A stretch of 64,000 bases of DNA from Rathayibacter sp. SD072 (lineage in GTDB: Bacteria > Actinomycetota > Actinomycetes > Actinomycetales > Microbacteriaceae), in contig NZ_JADILJ010000019.1 of assembly GCF_017355185.1 (NCBI RefSeq), positions 1 through 64,000 of the forward strand, written 5' to 3'. Below are positions 17,547-25,406 of this stretch, piece by piece (position 1 is the stretch's first letter; each line of letters opens with the position of its first letter). The notes beneath the pieces were generated by a model. That model was not told where the DNA came from. It worked only from the letters and a program-made list of their open reading frames with translations, and made no database searches. Position numbers and translations under genes: made by a program.

Positions 17547-18398
17547 TCAGCACTGCCGCGAGACGAACCCGTCCTCGCCCGGCACCAGCAGGTCGCGGTC
17601 GCGCTGCAGCACCCCGATGCGGTCGCCGCGCGCCGCGCACGCCCGCTCGAACACGGAGTCCGGGGCGTCCGTGTACTCCACCTCGTAGACCCGGTCGCCG
17701 TAGGCGCCGGTGTACGCGTCGCACTCGTCGAAGGCCTCGCACTCCTCGGTGATGGCGAAGTCGAACCCGAGGCCGCGCAGCTCCGGCGCGCGCTCGGCCG
17801 CGTTCTTCTGCCCGAGAGCGAGCCCGTTCCGATGCGCCTCCTCGATCAGGCCGGCGGCGAAGGCGGCGGTGTCGGAGTCGCTCAGCAGCCCCTGCGAGCG
17901 CGTCGCGGAGTCGAGGTTGTCGGCCTCGACCGCGTCGAAGCCGCTGTCGGCGCAGCCCGCGATCCACGGCCCGACGACCGCCATCAGCGCTTCCCGCTTC
18001 GCCGGCGTCGACACGTCCAGCAGCACCTCGTCGGGCCAGTCCGGGTCGGCGACGGGCGCGCCGGAGGAGTCCCGCAGCAGCAGGTCGGCGCGCTCGCCCG
18101 TCCAGTCCTCGCGCTCGCCGGGCTGCGTCTGGAACGCGTTGACGTAGCAGACGGAGTAGAGACCGGGCTCGGGTGCGTCCTCGAGGTCGCGCACGACGAG
18201 CTCCACACCCTCGGCCGGCGGGTATCCGCCGCCCAGCTGGTAGTCGAAGCGGGCGCCGTCGGGAGGGAGGGCGATCCCTCCGGGCGTCGTCGAGGAGCAG
18301 CCCGAGAGCAGCAGGAGCGCGCTCACCAGGACTGCGAGGGCCCTCGGCGGCGTCCGCGAGGCGGGAGCCGCCTGTGAGCGCGGCAGCCGGGGCCGCAC
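17547..18398 (-). CDS. Secreted lipoprotein of the GH114 (endo-alpha-1,4-polygalactosaminidase-like) family
   Basis: About 283 residues. A lipoprotein signal (ALAVLVSALLLLSGCSS) puts it outside the membrane. The remainder resembles the GH114-like TIM-barrel family: YQLGGGYPP at the start, YSVCYVNAFQTQPGE, Asp/Glu-rich strand ends (FDAVEADNLDS; DFAITEECEAF) that likely carry catalytic acids, and several cysteines probably in disulfides. Family members cut alpha-1,4-linked galactosamine polymers; the actual substrate here is unknown. GTG at 18398 is the only plausible start before the signal, and no strong ribosome site precedes it, so the first residues are uncertain. Divergent from the VWA gene. 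Confidence 0.75.
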   Translation of the reverse strand: MRPRLPRSQAAPASRTPPRALAVLVSALLLLSGCSSTTPGGIALPPDGARFDYQLGGGYPPAEGVELVVRDLEDAPEPGLYSVCYVNAFQTQPGEREDWTGERADLLLRDSSGAPVADPDWPDEVLLDVSTPAKREALMAVVGPWIAGCADSGFDAVEADNLDSATRSQGLLSDSDTAAFAAGLIEEAHRNGLALGQKNAAERAPELRGLGFDFAITEECEAFDECDAYTGAYGDRVYEVEYTDAPDSVFERACAARGDRIGVLQRDRDLLVPGEDGFVSRQC

Positions 18399-18416
18399 GC
18401 GGGGCGACGCGCGAAA

Positions 18417-18422
18417 TAGACT
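18417..18422 (+). promoter_or_regulatory. Leaderless-type -10 box for the VWA gene
   Basis: TAGACT ends exactly 6 bases before the ATG at 18429; the intervening GCGGGA is too close to act as a normal ribosome site. Confidence 0.5.
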
Positions 18423-18428
18423 GCGGGA

Positions 18429-19703
18429 ATGGCGGAGTTCAGCGCGAGTGTTTTCCAGAACGAGTACCTCTCGGACGGCGCCACGGATGTGCACGCGATC
18501 GTGACGGTCACCGCGTCCGGCACCGGCTCGGCCGGCAGCGACGGAGCGGCCGCCGAGATCATCATCGTCGACTGCTCCGGATCGATGACCGGCGAGAACA
18601 TGGCCGCCGCCAAGCGCGCGGCCCAGGTCGCGGTCGACCAGATCCTCGACGGCACCTTCTTCGCGGTCGTCGCGGGCTCCGAGCGCGCCGACCGCGCGTT
18701 CCCCTACCCCAACGCCTCCGTCTCGATGGTGCGGATGGAGCCGGGCGCCCGCGCCGCGGCCCGCGAGGCCATCGGCTACCTCCAGGCCGACGGCGGCACC
18801 GCGATGGGCAGCTGGCTGACCCTGGCCCGTCAGCTCTTCGCGACGGTCCCGGAGGCGACGCAGCGCCACGCGATCCTCCTCACCGACGGCAAGAACGAGC
18901 ACGAGTCGCGGATGCAGCTCGACGCCGCCATCCGCGCCGCCCAGGGGATGTTCCAGTGCGACGTGCGCGGAGTCGGCTCCCGCTGGGTCGTCGAGGAGGC
19001 ACGTACGATCGCGAGCGCGCTCCTGGGCACCGTGGGCCTCATCGCGAACCCGGCCGACATGGCCGCCGACTTCGAGCAGATCGTGCAGGCGTCGATGGGC
19101 CGCGGAGTCGCCGACGGCGAGCTGCGCGTGTGGACGCCGCAGGGCGCCCAGCTGCTGTTCGTCCGCCAGGTCGCGCCGAACCTCGAGGACCTCAGCTCGC
19201 GCCGCACTCCGGTGAACCCGCTGACCGGCTCGTACCCGACGGGCGCCTGGGGAGACGAGTCCCGGGAGTACCACGTGGCGGTCCGCGTCGCGTCCAAGCC
19301 CGTCGGAGCGGAGCAGCTCGCCGCGCGCGTGCAGCTGAGCGTCCGCGACGAGGTGGTCGCCTCGGCGCTCGTGAAGGCCCGCTGGACGGACGACTCGGCG
19401 CTCACCGCGCGCATCGACCCGGCGGTCGCGCATTACACCGGGCAGACCGAGCTCGCATCGGCGATCCAGGACGGACTGGCCGCGAAGGCCGTCGGCGACG
19501 ACGCGACGGCCACGGTCAAGCTCGGCCGCGCCGTGCAGCTGGCCGCCGTCACCGGCAACGACGAGGCCACCGCGAAGCTGCGCAAGGTGGTCGAGATCGA
19601 CAACCCGAACGAGGGCACCGTGCGGCTCAAGCGCGGAGTGACCCGCCTCGACGAGATGGCGCTCGACACGGCGTCCACCAAGACCACGCGGGTGCGCAAG
19701 TGA
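18429..19703 (+). CDS. VWA domain protein
   Basis: 424 residues with no signal peptide. A von Willebrand A domain (about 40-220) carries the metal-ion-dependent adhesion motif DCSGSM near residue 48, a Thr in GGTAMGSWL and an Asp in LLTDGKNEHES. After it comes a beta-rich part (about 225-330) and a helical tail. In actinobacterial signalling loci such cytoplasmic VWA proteins accompany FHA proteins, PP2C phosphatases and Ser/Thr kinases. The stop overlaps the GTG of the FHA gene (GTGA), so both products are probably made together. A scaffold or metal-dependent protein-binding role is inferred. Confidence 0.85.
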   Translation: MAEFSASVFQNEYLSDGATDVHAIVTVTASGTGSAGSDGAAAEIIIVDCSGSMTGENMAAAKRAAQVAVDQILDGTFFAVVAGSERADRAFPYPNASVSMVRMEPGARAAAREAIGYLQADGGTAMGSWLTLARQLFATVPEATQRHAILLTDGKNEHESRMQLDAAIRAAQGMFQCDVRGVGSRWVVEEARTIASALLGTVGLIANPADMAADFEQIVQASMGRGVADGELRVWTPQGAQLLFVRQVAPNLEDLSSRRTPVNPLTGSYPTGAWGDESREYHVAVRVASKPVGAEQLAARVQLSVRDEVVASALVKARWTDDSALTARIDPAVAHYTGQTELASAIQDGLAAKAVGDDATATVKLGRAVQLAAVTGNDEATAKLRKVVEIDNPNEGTVRLKRGVTRLDEMALDTASTKTTRVRK

Positions 19704-20584
19704 GCTACCGGTGCCCCGAGGGGCACACCTCCGCGTCCGGCGACTACTGCGACGTCTGCGGCGCGCCGATCCAGGCCGCGCCCTCGGCCGCTCCCGGGCC
19801 CAGCGCCGCCGCGCCGACGACCGCGATCCCGACCGGGCCCGCCGTCTGCCCGAACTGCTCGTACCCCAACGAGGCGGGCGCGCTCTTCTGCGAGAACTGC
19901 GGCTACGACTTCACCACCGGTTCGCTGCCCGAGGCCGACCCGTTCACCGAGTCCGGCGCCGTGCGCGCGCCCGGCGAGGTCGGCGGCTCCGCGACTGCGG
20001 CCGGCGACCCCGGTGCCCACCTCGGCGAGGCTCCGGCGCCCGGAGCGGCGGAGGAGGCTCCGACGGAGTTCGTCCCGGAGCAGGAGGCCGGCTTCGACGT
20101 GCCGGTCGCCACGGCCCCGCCGACCGAGGTGATCCCGGAGGCCGCTCCGGCCCCCTCGCTCTCACCGGAGGCCTCGGAGGACGAGCCGTGGATCGCCGAG
20201 CTCTGGATCGACCCGGAGTGGTACGCCGAGCAGCGCGCGGACGACCCGATGCCCTCCGCCGGGCCGCCGACCGTCGTGGTGCTGCGCGAGCGCACGCTGC
20301 TGGTCGGGCGTCCCTCCGTCTCGCGCGGGATCTCGCCGCAGATCGACTGCGGCACCGACTCCGGGGTCTCGCGCCGCCACTGCCAGCTGAGCACCGACGG
20401 CTACCGCTGGTGGGTGGAGGACCTGCAGTCGGCGAACGGCACGTATCTCGCCGCAGCGGGCGCCGCGCTGCCGCAGACTCCGATCGCCCCGGGCCAGCGC
20501 CGCGAGATCGAGGAGGGCGACCGCCTCTACGTCGGCGCCTGGACCCGCCTCGTGCTGCGGAAGGCGCTGCCGGGCGAGGCCTGA
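19700..20584 (+). CDS. Zinc-ribbon and FHA domain protein
   Basis: 294 residues in three parts: an N-terminal zinc-binding region with two Cys pairs each side (CPEGH/YCDVCG near 5-20 and CPNCS/FCENCG near 50-70), a disordered Pro/Glu/Ala linker (about 75-165), and a C-terminal FHA domain (about 185-290) with the phosphothreonine-binding signatures LVGRPSVSRG, SGVSRRHCQL and SANGTYL. FHA proteins of this kind are phospho-targets and docking partners of Ser/Thr kinases such as PknG or the kinase at 20736. The zinc-ribbon style matches the PknG and PP2C proteins upstream, supporting one functional set. GTG start overlaps the VWA stop. Confidence 0.85.
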   Translation: MSYRCPEGHTSASGDYCDVCGAPIQAAPSAAPGPSAAAPTTAIPTGPAVCPNCSYPNEAGALFCENCGYDFTTGSLPEADPFTESGAVRAPGEVGGSATAAGDPGAHLGEAPAPGAAEEAPTEFVPEQEAGFDVPVATAPPTEVIPEAAPAPSLSPEASEDEPWIAELWIDPEWYAEQRADDPMPSAGPPTVVVLRERTLLVGRPSVSRGISPQIDCGTDSGVSRRHCQLSTDGYRWWVEDLQSANGTYLAAAGAALPQTPIAPGQRREIEEGDRLYVGAWTRLVLRKALPGEA

Positions 20585-20597
20585 GCGGAGTCTCTCC

Positions 20598-20736
20598 GGG
20601 TGACGGGGGTCTCGAGACGCGGCTGCAGACCTCCGCTGATCGAATAGCCCGCGGAGCGGGCGTGTCGAGATCCCCGTTTCCAGAGGGTGACGGCGCTCGA
20701 GACGCCGTTGCGCGGCTGCTCGACCAGCGGAGGTCT
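20598..20736. repeat. MITE-like nested repeat between convergent genes
   Basis: A perfect 12-base inverted repeat (AGACCTCCGCTG at 20627-20638; CAGCGGAGGTCT at 20725-20736) encloses a hairpin element (GATCGAATAGCCCGC ... GCGGGCGTGTCGAGATC, 20639-20672) related to that at 12211. A GGTGACGG...CTCGAGACGC segment occurs directly repeated at about 20599 and 20685. The right arm ends at the kinase stop codon. Confidence 0.65.
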
Positions 20737-21713
20737 CAGCGGCCGGCGAGCACGCCGAGCATCCAGGACAGCGCGGCGACCGCGCCGACGCCGACCACGC
20801 TCGAGCCGATGATGACGCTGCGGCGGATCCTCGCGGTCCGGCTCCCGTACACCGACTGCGCAGGAGCGGTCGGCGTCAGTCCGCCGCGCAGCCGGTGCGC
20901 GACCTCGTCGGCCGTGGGGCGGCCCGCCGGGTCCCGCTGCGTCATCTCGGCCAGCAGCGTCCGCCACTCGGCGGGGAGCGTCTCGGGGATCGCGGGGCTG
21001 CGGTGCAGGCGGGCGATCGCCGCCTCGAGGACGGTGCCCGAGTACTCCCGGTGACCGGTGAGCGCCTCGAGGAGGACCAGGCCGAGCGAGAAGACGTCGC
21101 TCGCTCCGCTGATCGGCTCGCCCGCGACCTGCTCGGGGCTGACGAAGCTGGCCGTGCCGATGACGATGCCGTCGCTGGTGAGGCGCGAGCCGTCCATGAA
21201 GTGGGCGACACCGAAGTCGGTGAGCTTGGCGGTGTGCTCGTAGCCGCTCGAACCGACGTCGCTGACGAGGATGTTGGCGGGCTTCACGTCGCGGTGCACC
21301 ACGCCGCGCTCGTGGAGGTAGGCGAGCGCCTCGGCGAGCTGGGTGCCGATCGCCGAGACCTCGTCGATCGCCATCGGCCCCGACTCGAGCCGGGCCTCCA
21401 TCGTGGGGTCGGCGACGAGCTCCATGACGACGTAGCGGCGGACCTCCCCGCCGAAGTTGTGCAGGCCGGCGTCGAAGAGGTTGACGATGCCCGGGTGCGC
21501 GAACGAGCTGAGCATCCGCACCTCGCGCTCCTGGCGGGCGACGTCCTCGGGGTTCGAGGCTTCCGCGCGGAAGACCTTCACGGCGACGTCGCGCTGCACG
21601 GTCTCGTCCCGTGCGCGGTACACCGAGCCCATCCCGCCCGAGCCGATCCGCTCGATGAGGTAGTAGCGCCCTGCCACCCGCTGCTGGGCGGCATTGGCGG
21701 CGATGGTGCTCAT
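20736..21713 (-). CDS. Membrane-anchored eukaryotic-type Ser/Thr protein kinase
   Basis: 325 residues. A complete Hanks-type kinase domain (about 17-275): Gly loop IGSGGMGSVY, ATP Lys near 46 in VAVKVF, catalytic HRDVKPANIL at 140 and DFG at 166, activation segment ending SPEQ. One membrane segment near the C-terminus (about 298-320) leaves only a few residues outside, so there is no large sensor domain and no PASTA repeats. Unlike PknG it has all canonical catalytic residues. ATG 21713 is chosen because GGAAGG lies about 11 bases upstream and conserved sequence begins soon after it. Convergent with the VWA/FHA pair, whose FHA protein is a plausible substrate. Confidence 0.88.
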   Translation of the reverse strand: MSTIAANAAQQRVAGRYYLIERIGSGGMGSVYRARDETVQRDVAVKVFRAEASNPEDVARQEREVRMLSSFAHPGIVNLFDAGLHNFGGEVRRYVVMELVADPTMEARLESGPMAIDEVSAIGTQLAEALAYLHERGVVHRDVKPANILVSDVGSSGYEHTAKLTDFGVAHFMDGSRLTSDGIVIGTASFVSPEQVAGEPISGASDVFSLGLVLLEALTGHREYSGTVLEAAIARLHRSPAIPETLPAEWRTLLAEMTQRDPAGRPTADEVAHRLRGGLTPTAPAQSVYGSRTARIRRSVIIGSSVVGVGAVAALSWMLGVLAGR

Positions 21714-21741
21714 GAGGAGCCCGCCTTCCGAGGGAACGGCA

Positions 21742-21762
21742 CGTTCTGAGCGCTCCAGAACG
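21742..21762. promoter_or_regulatory. Palindrome upstream of the Ser/Thr kinase gene
   Basis: CGTTCTG and CAGAACG flank a 7-base AGCGCTC core, 29 bases upstream of the start codon. Size and position suit a repressor operator; the protein is unknown. Confidence 0.4.
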
Positions 21763-21957
21763 GCGCCTGGGAAGACGGTACCGCGAGCACCCTTTCGCGG
21801 GGGAGGCCCGGATCGGGGATTGACAGCACGTCGCCTCTGAGCAGGGCCTGGACGTGAGGGATCCGGGCCCGGCCGCTGGGTGAGGACCTCGGTCGGGAGC
21901 GCGCTCAGCGGCCTTCGCGGGCCGCACCCCGCCGCGATGCCGCCGAGGCGACGACGC

Positions 21958-22449
21958 CTAAGAGAGGTACGCCGTCGACACCGTCGGGCCGTGGGCGGTG
22001 AGGGGCGCTCCCGCACCGAGCGGCAGGTCGGCGGTGAGCAGCATCCCGTGCCCGAACGACGACGGGGACGGGAGGAACGACGCCCCGTGCGGCCCGTGCA
22101 CCAGCGCGATCGTGCCCACCCACGACCCCCGGGCGGGCACCTGGACCGCTCCGAGGTCGTACGAGACGACGTCGCGGTCGAGGGCCTGTCCGAGTCGGCC
22201 CTCGACGCCCGCGATCCGGTAGGGGGCGGCGAGCGCGGGCTCGGGGAAGCGGACGTGGTTCACCACGAGGCGGAGGCGGATGCGGCTCCGGGTCGGATTG
22301 ACGACCACGAGGAGGTGGGCCCTGTCGTCGACGAAGTAGCCCAGGAGCTCCTGCGGCGCGGCGGCGGGGGCCGGGGCGGCCAGGGCTGCGAGAGGAGCGC
22401 TCCAGCGGAGCGCTGTCGCGATCGAGCGGCGGGGAACGGTGCGGGTCAT
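21958..22449 (-). CDS. Hypothetical exported protein
   Basis: 163 residues, not recognised. The N-terminus (RRSIATALRWSAPLAALAAP, ending in AAAP) looks like a signal peptide, possibly through the Tat route because of the paired arginines. The mature part is mostly beta-strand (LLVVVNPTRSRIRLRLVVNHV; SWVGTIALVHGPHG) without cysteines, suggesting a small soluble beta domain outside the cell. GAGGAG lies just before the ATG. It is followed by 244 bases in which only the palindrome at 21742 stands out. Function unknown. Confidence 0.6.
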   Translation of the reverse strand: MTRTVPRRSIATALRWSAPLAALAAPAPAAAPQELLGYFVDDRAHLLVVVNPTRSRIRLRLVVNHVRFPEPALAAPYRIAGVEGRLGQALDRDVVSYDLGAVQVPARGSWVGTIALVHGPHGASFLPSPSSFGHGMLLTADLPLGAGAPLTAHGPTVSTAYLS

Positions 22450-22539
22450 GGTGCTCCTCGGGTCCGGCGGGCGCCGGAGTCCGGAGATCCAGGGCGACCC
22501 GGAGGCGAGGATACGTCACCCCCGGGTCGGCGGCCGGTG

Positions 22540-22564
22540 CTGGCGCGACCCGTCGTCGCGCCAG
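22540..22564 (-). terminator. Hairpin after the flavin oxidoreductase operon
   Basis: CTGGCGCGAC and GTCGCGCCAG form a perfect 10-base stem with a 5-base loop, 5 bases past the FMN reductase stop. Confidence 0.6.
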
Positions 22565-22569
22565 CCGGG

Positions 22570-23184
22570 TCAGCCGCGGCCGAGCATCCCCTCGAAGGAC
22601 CCTTCGAGCGCCCACGGGTCGCGCACCGTGCGCGAGACGCGGGCCGCCTCGGCCGCGAGTTCGCTACCGGCCCGCTCGATGCGACCGGGGAGGGCTCGAC
22701 CGTCCTCGCTCGCTCCGCCCCAGTCGTCGGTCGCCGCGAAGACGGTGGTCGACAGGGGGGAGGCGTGCAGGTAGCTGAACAGCGGGCGCATCGCGTAGTC
22801 GACCGCGAGGGAGTGGCGGGGCGATCCTCCCGTCGCGGCGAGCAGCACGGGCAGTCCGCGCAGCGCCTCCGTGTCGAGCACGTCGACGAACGACTTGAAG
22901 AGTCCGCTGTAGCTGGTCGTGAAGATCGGAGTGACGGCGATCAGGCCGTCGGCGCCCGACACCGCGTCGAGCGCGGTCTGCAGGGCCGGACTCGCGAATC
23001 CGGTGAGCAGGTTGTTCGTCACGTCGTGCGCGAGGTCGCGCAGCTCGACGACGCTCCGCTCGACGGCGAAGCCCTGCTGGCTCAGCTCCCGCTCGGTCGC
23101 GTCGGCGAGGCGGTCGGCGAGCAGCCGCGTGGAGGACGGCTGGCCGAGGCCGGCCGAGAGGACGGTGATCCTGCGGGTGTCCAT
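22570..23184 (-). CDS. NAD(P)H-dependent FMN reductase (CE1759 type)
   Basis: 204 residues with a flavodoxin-like fold: VLSAGLGQPSSTRLLADRL binds the flavin phosphate near the start and AVTPIFTTSYSGLFKSFVD near 85 is the family signature. It resembles the reductases encoded next to CE1758-type luciferase-like monooxygenases in corynebacteria and relatives. It should reduce FMN with NAD(P)H and hand it to the monooxygenase of the gene 27 bases upstream in the same operon. The ATG has GGAGAACC just before it. Followed by a strong hairpin. Confidence 0.85.
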   Translation of the reverse strand: MDTRRITVLSAGLGQPSSTRLLADRLADATERELSQQGFAVERSVVELRDLAHDVTNNLLTGFASPALQTALDAVSGADGLIAVTPIFTTSYSGLFKSFVDVLDTEALRGLPVLLAATGGSPRHSLAVDYAMRPLFSYLHASPLSTTVFAATDDWGGASEDGRALPGRIERAGSELAAEAARVSRTVRDPWALEGSFEGMLGRG

Positions 23185-23211
23185 GGTGGTTCTCCTGTTC
23201 TGTCGCGCGGA

Positions 23212-24300
23212 TCAGGCGGCGACGGGCTGCGCGTCGCGGGCGGCGACGAGCGAGGCGTGCGTGGGCGCCTCGGGGACGTGGGCGGGGCGGCGGGAGTCGA
23301 ACTCGTGCCGCAGCACGGGCAGGATCTCGCCGAGCAGGTCGAGCTGCTCCAGGACGGTGGCCAGCGGCAGGCCCGCGTGGTCCATCAGGAAGAGCTGGCG
23401 CTGGTAGTCGCCGACGTAGTCGCGGAAGCCGAGCGTGCGGTCGATGACCTCCTGCGGAGAGCCGACGGTGAGCGGCGTCTGCTCCGTGAAGTCCTCGAGC
23501 GAGGGCCCGTGCCCGTAGACCGGCGCGTTGTCGAAGTAGGGCCGGAACTGCTTCACCGCGTCATGCGAGTTGCGGGCCATGAAGATCTGCCCGCCCAGGC
23601 CGACGATCGCCTGGTCGGCGGAGCCGTGACCGTAGTGCTCGAAGCGCTGGCGGTAGAGCTGCACCATCTTCTGCGTGTGCGAGGCGGGCCAGAAGATGTG
23701 GTTCGAGAAGAAGCCGTCGCCGTAGTAGGCGGCCTGCTCGGCGATCTGCGGCGAGCGGATGGAGCCGTGCCAGACGAACGGAGCGACTCCGTCGAGCGGG
23801 CGGGGCGTCGATTGGAAGCCCTGCAGCGGCGTGCGGAACTGCCCCTGCCAGTCGACGAAGTCCTCGCGCCAGAGGCGGTGGAGGAGGTCGTAGTTCTCGA
23901 TCGTGAGCTCGATGCCCTGGCGGATGTCCTTGCCGAACCAGGGGTAGACCGGGCCGGTGTTGCCGCGGCCGAGCATGAGGTCGACGCGTCCGCCCGAGAG
24001 GTGCTGCAGCATCGCGAAGTCCTCGGCGATCTTCACCGGGTCGTTCGTGGTGATGAGCGTGGTCGCGGTCGAGAGCAGCAGGCGCTCGGTCTGCGCGGCG
24101 ATGAACGCGAGCGTGGTGGTGGGCGAGGAGGACCAGAACGGCGGGTTGTGGTGCTCGCCGAGCGCGTAGACGTCGAGCCCGACCTCCTCCGCCTTCTTGG
24201 CGATCGTGACCGCGGCCGCGATCTTCTCGGACTCGGTCGGGGTCGCTCCCGTGGTGGGGTCGGTCGTGATGTCGCTGACCGAGAAGATTCCGAACTGCAT
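23212..24300 (-). CDS. LLM-class flavin-dependent monooxygenase (CE1758 type)
   Basis: 362 residues with a luciferase-like TIM barrel: start MQFGIFSVSDI, LGEHHNPPFWSSSP near 50, LLSTATTLITTNDPV, and GRVDLMLGRGN near 105. This subfamily is normally paired with its own FMN reductase, which is the next gene. Substrate unknown; the reaction is presumably FMNH2- and O2-dependent oxygenation. ATG 24300 is chosen because the barrel begins there and GGAAGGGG lies upstream; an in-frame ATG at 24363 would add an unrelated 21-residue tail. The upstream region carries TTGTAT and TTGTAC direct repeats, a possible operator. Confidence 0.88.
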   Translation of the reverse strand: MQFGIFSVSDITTDPTTGATPTESEKIAAAVTIAKKAEEVGLDVYALGEHHNPPFWSSSPTTTLAFIAAQTERLLLSTATTLITTNDPVKIAEDFAMLQHLSGGRVDLMLGRGNTGPVYPWFGKDIRQGIELTIENYDLLHRLWREDFVDWQGQFRTPLQGFQSTPRPLDGVAPFVWHGSIRSPQIAEQAAYYGDGFFSNHIFWPASHTQKMVQLYRQRFEHYGHGSADQAIVGLGGQIFMARNSHDAVKQFRPYFDNAPVYGHGPSLEDFTEQTPLTVGSPQEVIDRTLGFRDYVGDYQRQLFLMDHAGLPLATVLEQLDLLGEILPVLRHEFDSRRPAHVPEAPTHASLVAARDAQPVAA

Positions 24301-24347
24301 GAGGTGCGCCCCTTCCGTCGCCGGCGCCGGTGCGGCGCCAGATCCAT

Positions 24348-24378
24348 GCGTTTGCATGTACAAGACGATACAACGACG
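24348..24378 (-). promoter_or_regulatory. Possible promoter/operator of the flavin oxidoreductase operon
   Basis: An island of low G+C. On the minus strand TTGTAT and TTGTAC recur 10 bases apart, and the second lies in an imperfect palindrome (TTGTACATGCAA). It lies 48-78 bases before the start codon, where a promoter would be expected. Confidence 0.35.
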
Positions 24379-24535
24379 AGGCGGGCGGAGTATTCCCGAC
24401 GGCGCGATCGGCCGCCGCTCGCGATGCGCGATCCGTCGAACGGCTCGGCGATCCGTCGCGAACCGCTCCTCCGATCATGCGCGGGGGACCGTTCGCGACG
24501 GATCGACGTGCCCTGATCCTCGGCGCTCGGCGCTC

Positions 24536-24563
24536 GGGGGCGGGTGGTGCATCGCCCGCCCCC
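24536..24563 (-). terminator. Hairpin after the repeat-protein gene
   Basis: GGGGGCGGG pairs with CCCGCCCCC across a 10-base loop, beginning 7 bases past the stop of the gene at 24570. Confidence 0.6.
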
Positions 24564-24569
24564 GTCGGC

Positions 24570-25406
24570 TCAGCAGGCCGTCAGGTAGGTGAACGTGGCG
24601 AGATCGGAGTAGCCGTGCACGTACTGCGCCGCCGCGGTCGCGACCCCCGTCGCCACGCGGTCGCCGGTGAAGTAGTAGAGGTCGCCGTTCGGCGCGAGGA
24701 AGTACCGGAAGTCGACGTTGTCGGATCCCAGCGGGATGTTCCCGCTCAGCGTGGTCACGGGGCCGGCGCCCTGGGCCGAGTAGGTCCCGGACGCGGTCTG
24801 GAAGGTGACGAGGTCGTAGTAGCCGTCGACGTACTGCGCGGCGGCCGTGGTCACGCCGGTGGCGACGCGATCCCCGGTGAAGTAGTAGAGGTCGCCGTTC
24901 GGGGCGAGGAAGTACCGGAAGTCGATGTTCGTCGAGCCCAGCGGGATGTTCCCGCTCAGCGTGGTGACGGGGCCGGCGCCCTGAGCCGAATAGGTCCCGG
25001 ACGCGGTCTGGAAGGTGACGAGGTCGTAGTAGCCGTTGACGAACTGGGAGGCCGCGGTGGTGACGCCTGTCGCGACCCGGTCGCCGGTGAAGTAGTAGAG
25101 GTCGCCGTCGGGGGCGAGGAAGTACCGGAATCCGACGGCGGTCGAGTCGAGGGGGATGTTGCCGCTGAGGGTGGTGACGGGTCCGGCGTTCTGAGCGGAG
25201 TAGGTGCCGGACGCGGTCTGGAAGGTGACGAGATCGGAGTAGCCGTCGACGTACTGCGACGCGAGGGTGGTGACGCCGGTGGCGACGCGATCTCCGGTGA
25301 AGTAGTAGAGGTCGCCGTTCGGTGCGAGGAAGTACCGGAAGCCGAGGTTGTCGGAGCCGGCGGGGATGTTCGCGCTGAGAGTCGTGACCGGAGTGGCGTT
25401 CTGGAC
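24570..25406 (-). repeat. Four in-frame tandem 210-base repeats
   Basis: Identical marker AGTAGTAGAG recurs at 24671, 24881, 25091 and 25301, exactly 210 bases apart. Units are very similar at DNA level, especially the middle two junctions, which should allow copy-number change by recombination. Confidence 0.9.

Noticed and set aside
23212-24363. Start of the monooxygenase gene at ATG 24363
   Set aside because: The extra 21 residues are unconserved-looking and the barrel starts exactly at ATG 24300, which has a purine-rich ribosome site.
24570-25406. Regular 210-base repeats as a CRISPR-like array
   Set aside because: Repeats are in-frame coding units without short repeat/unique spacer structure and no cas genes are nearby.
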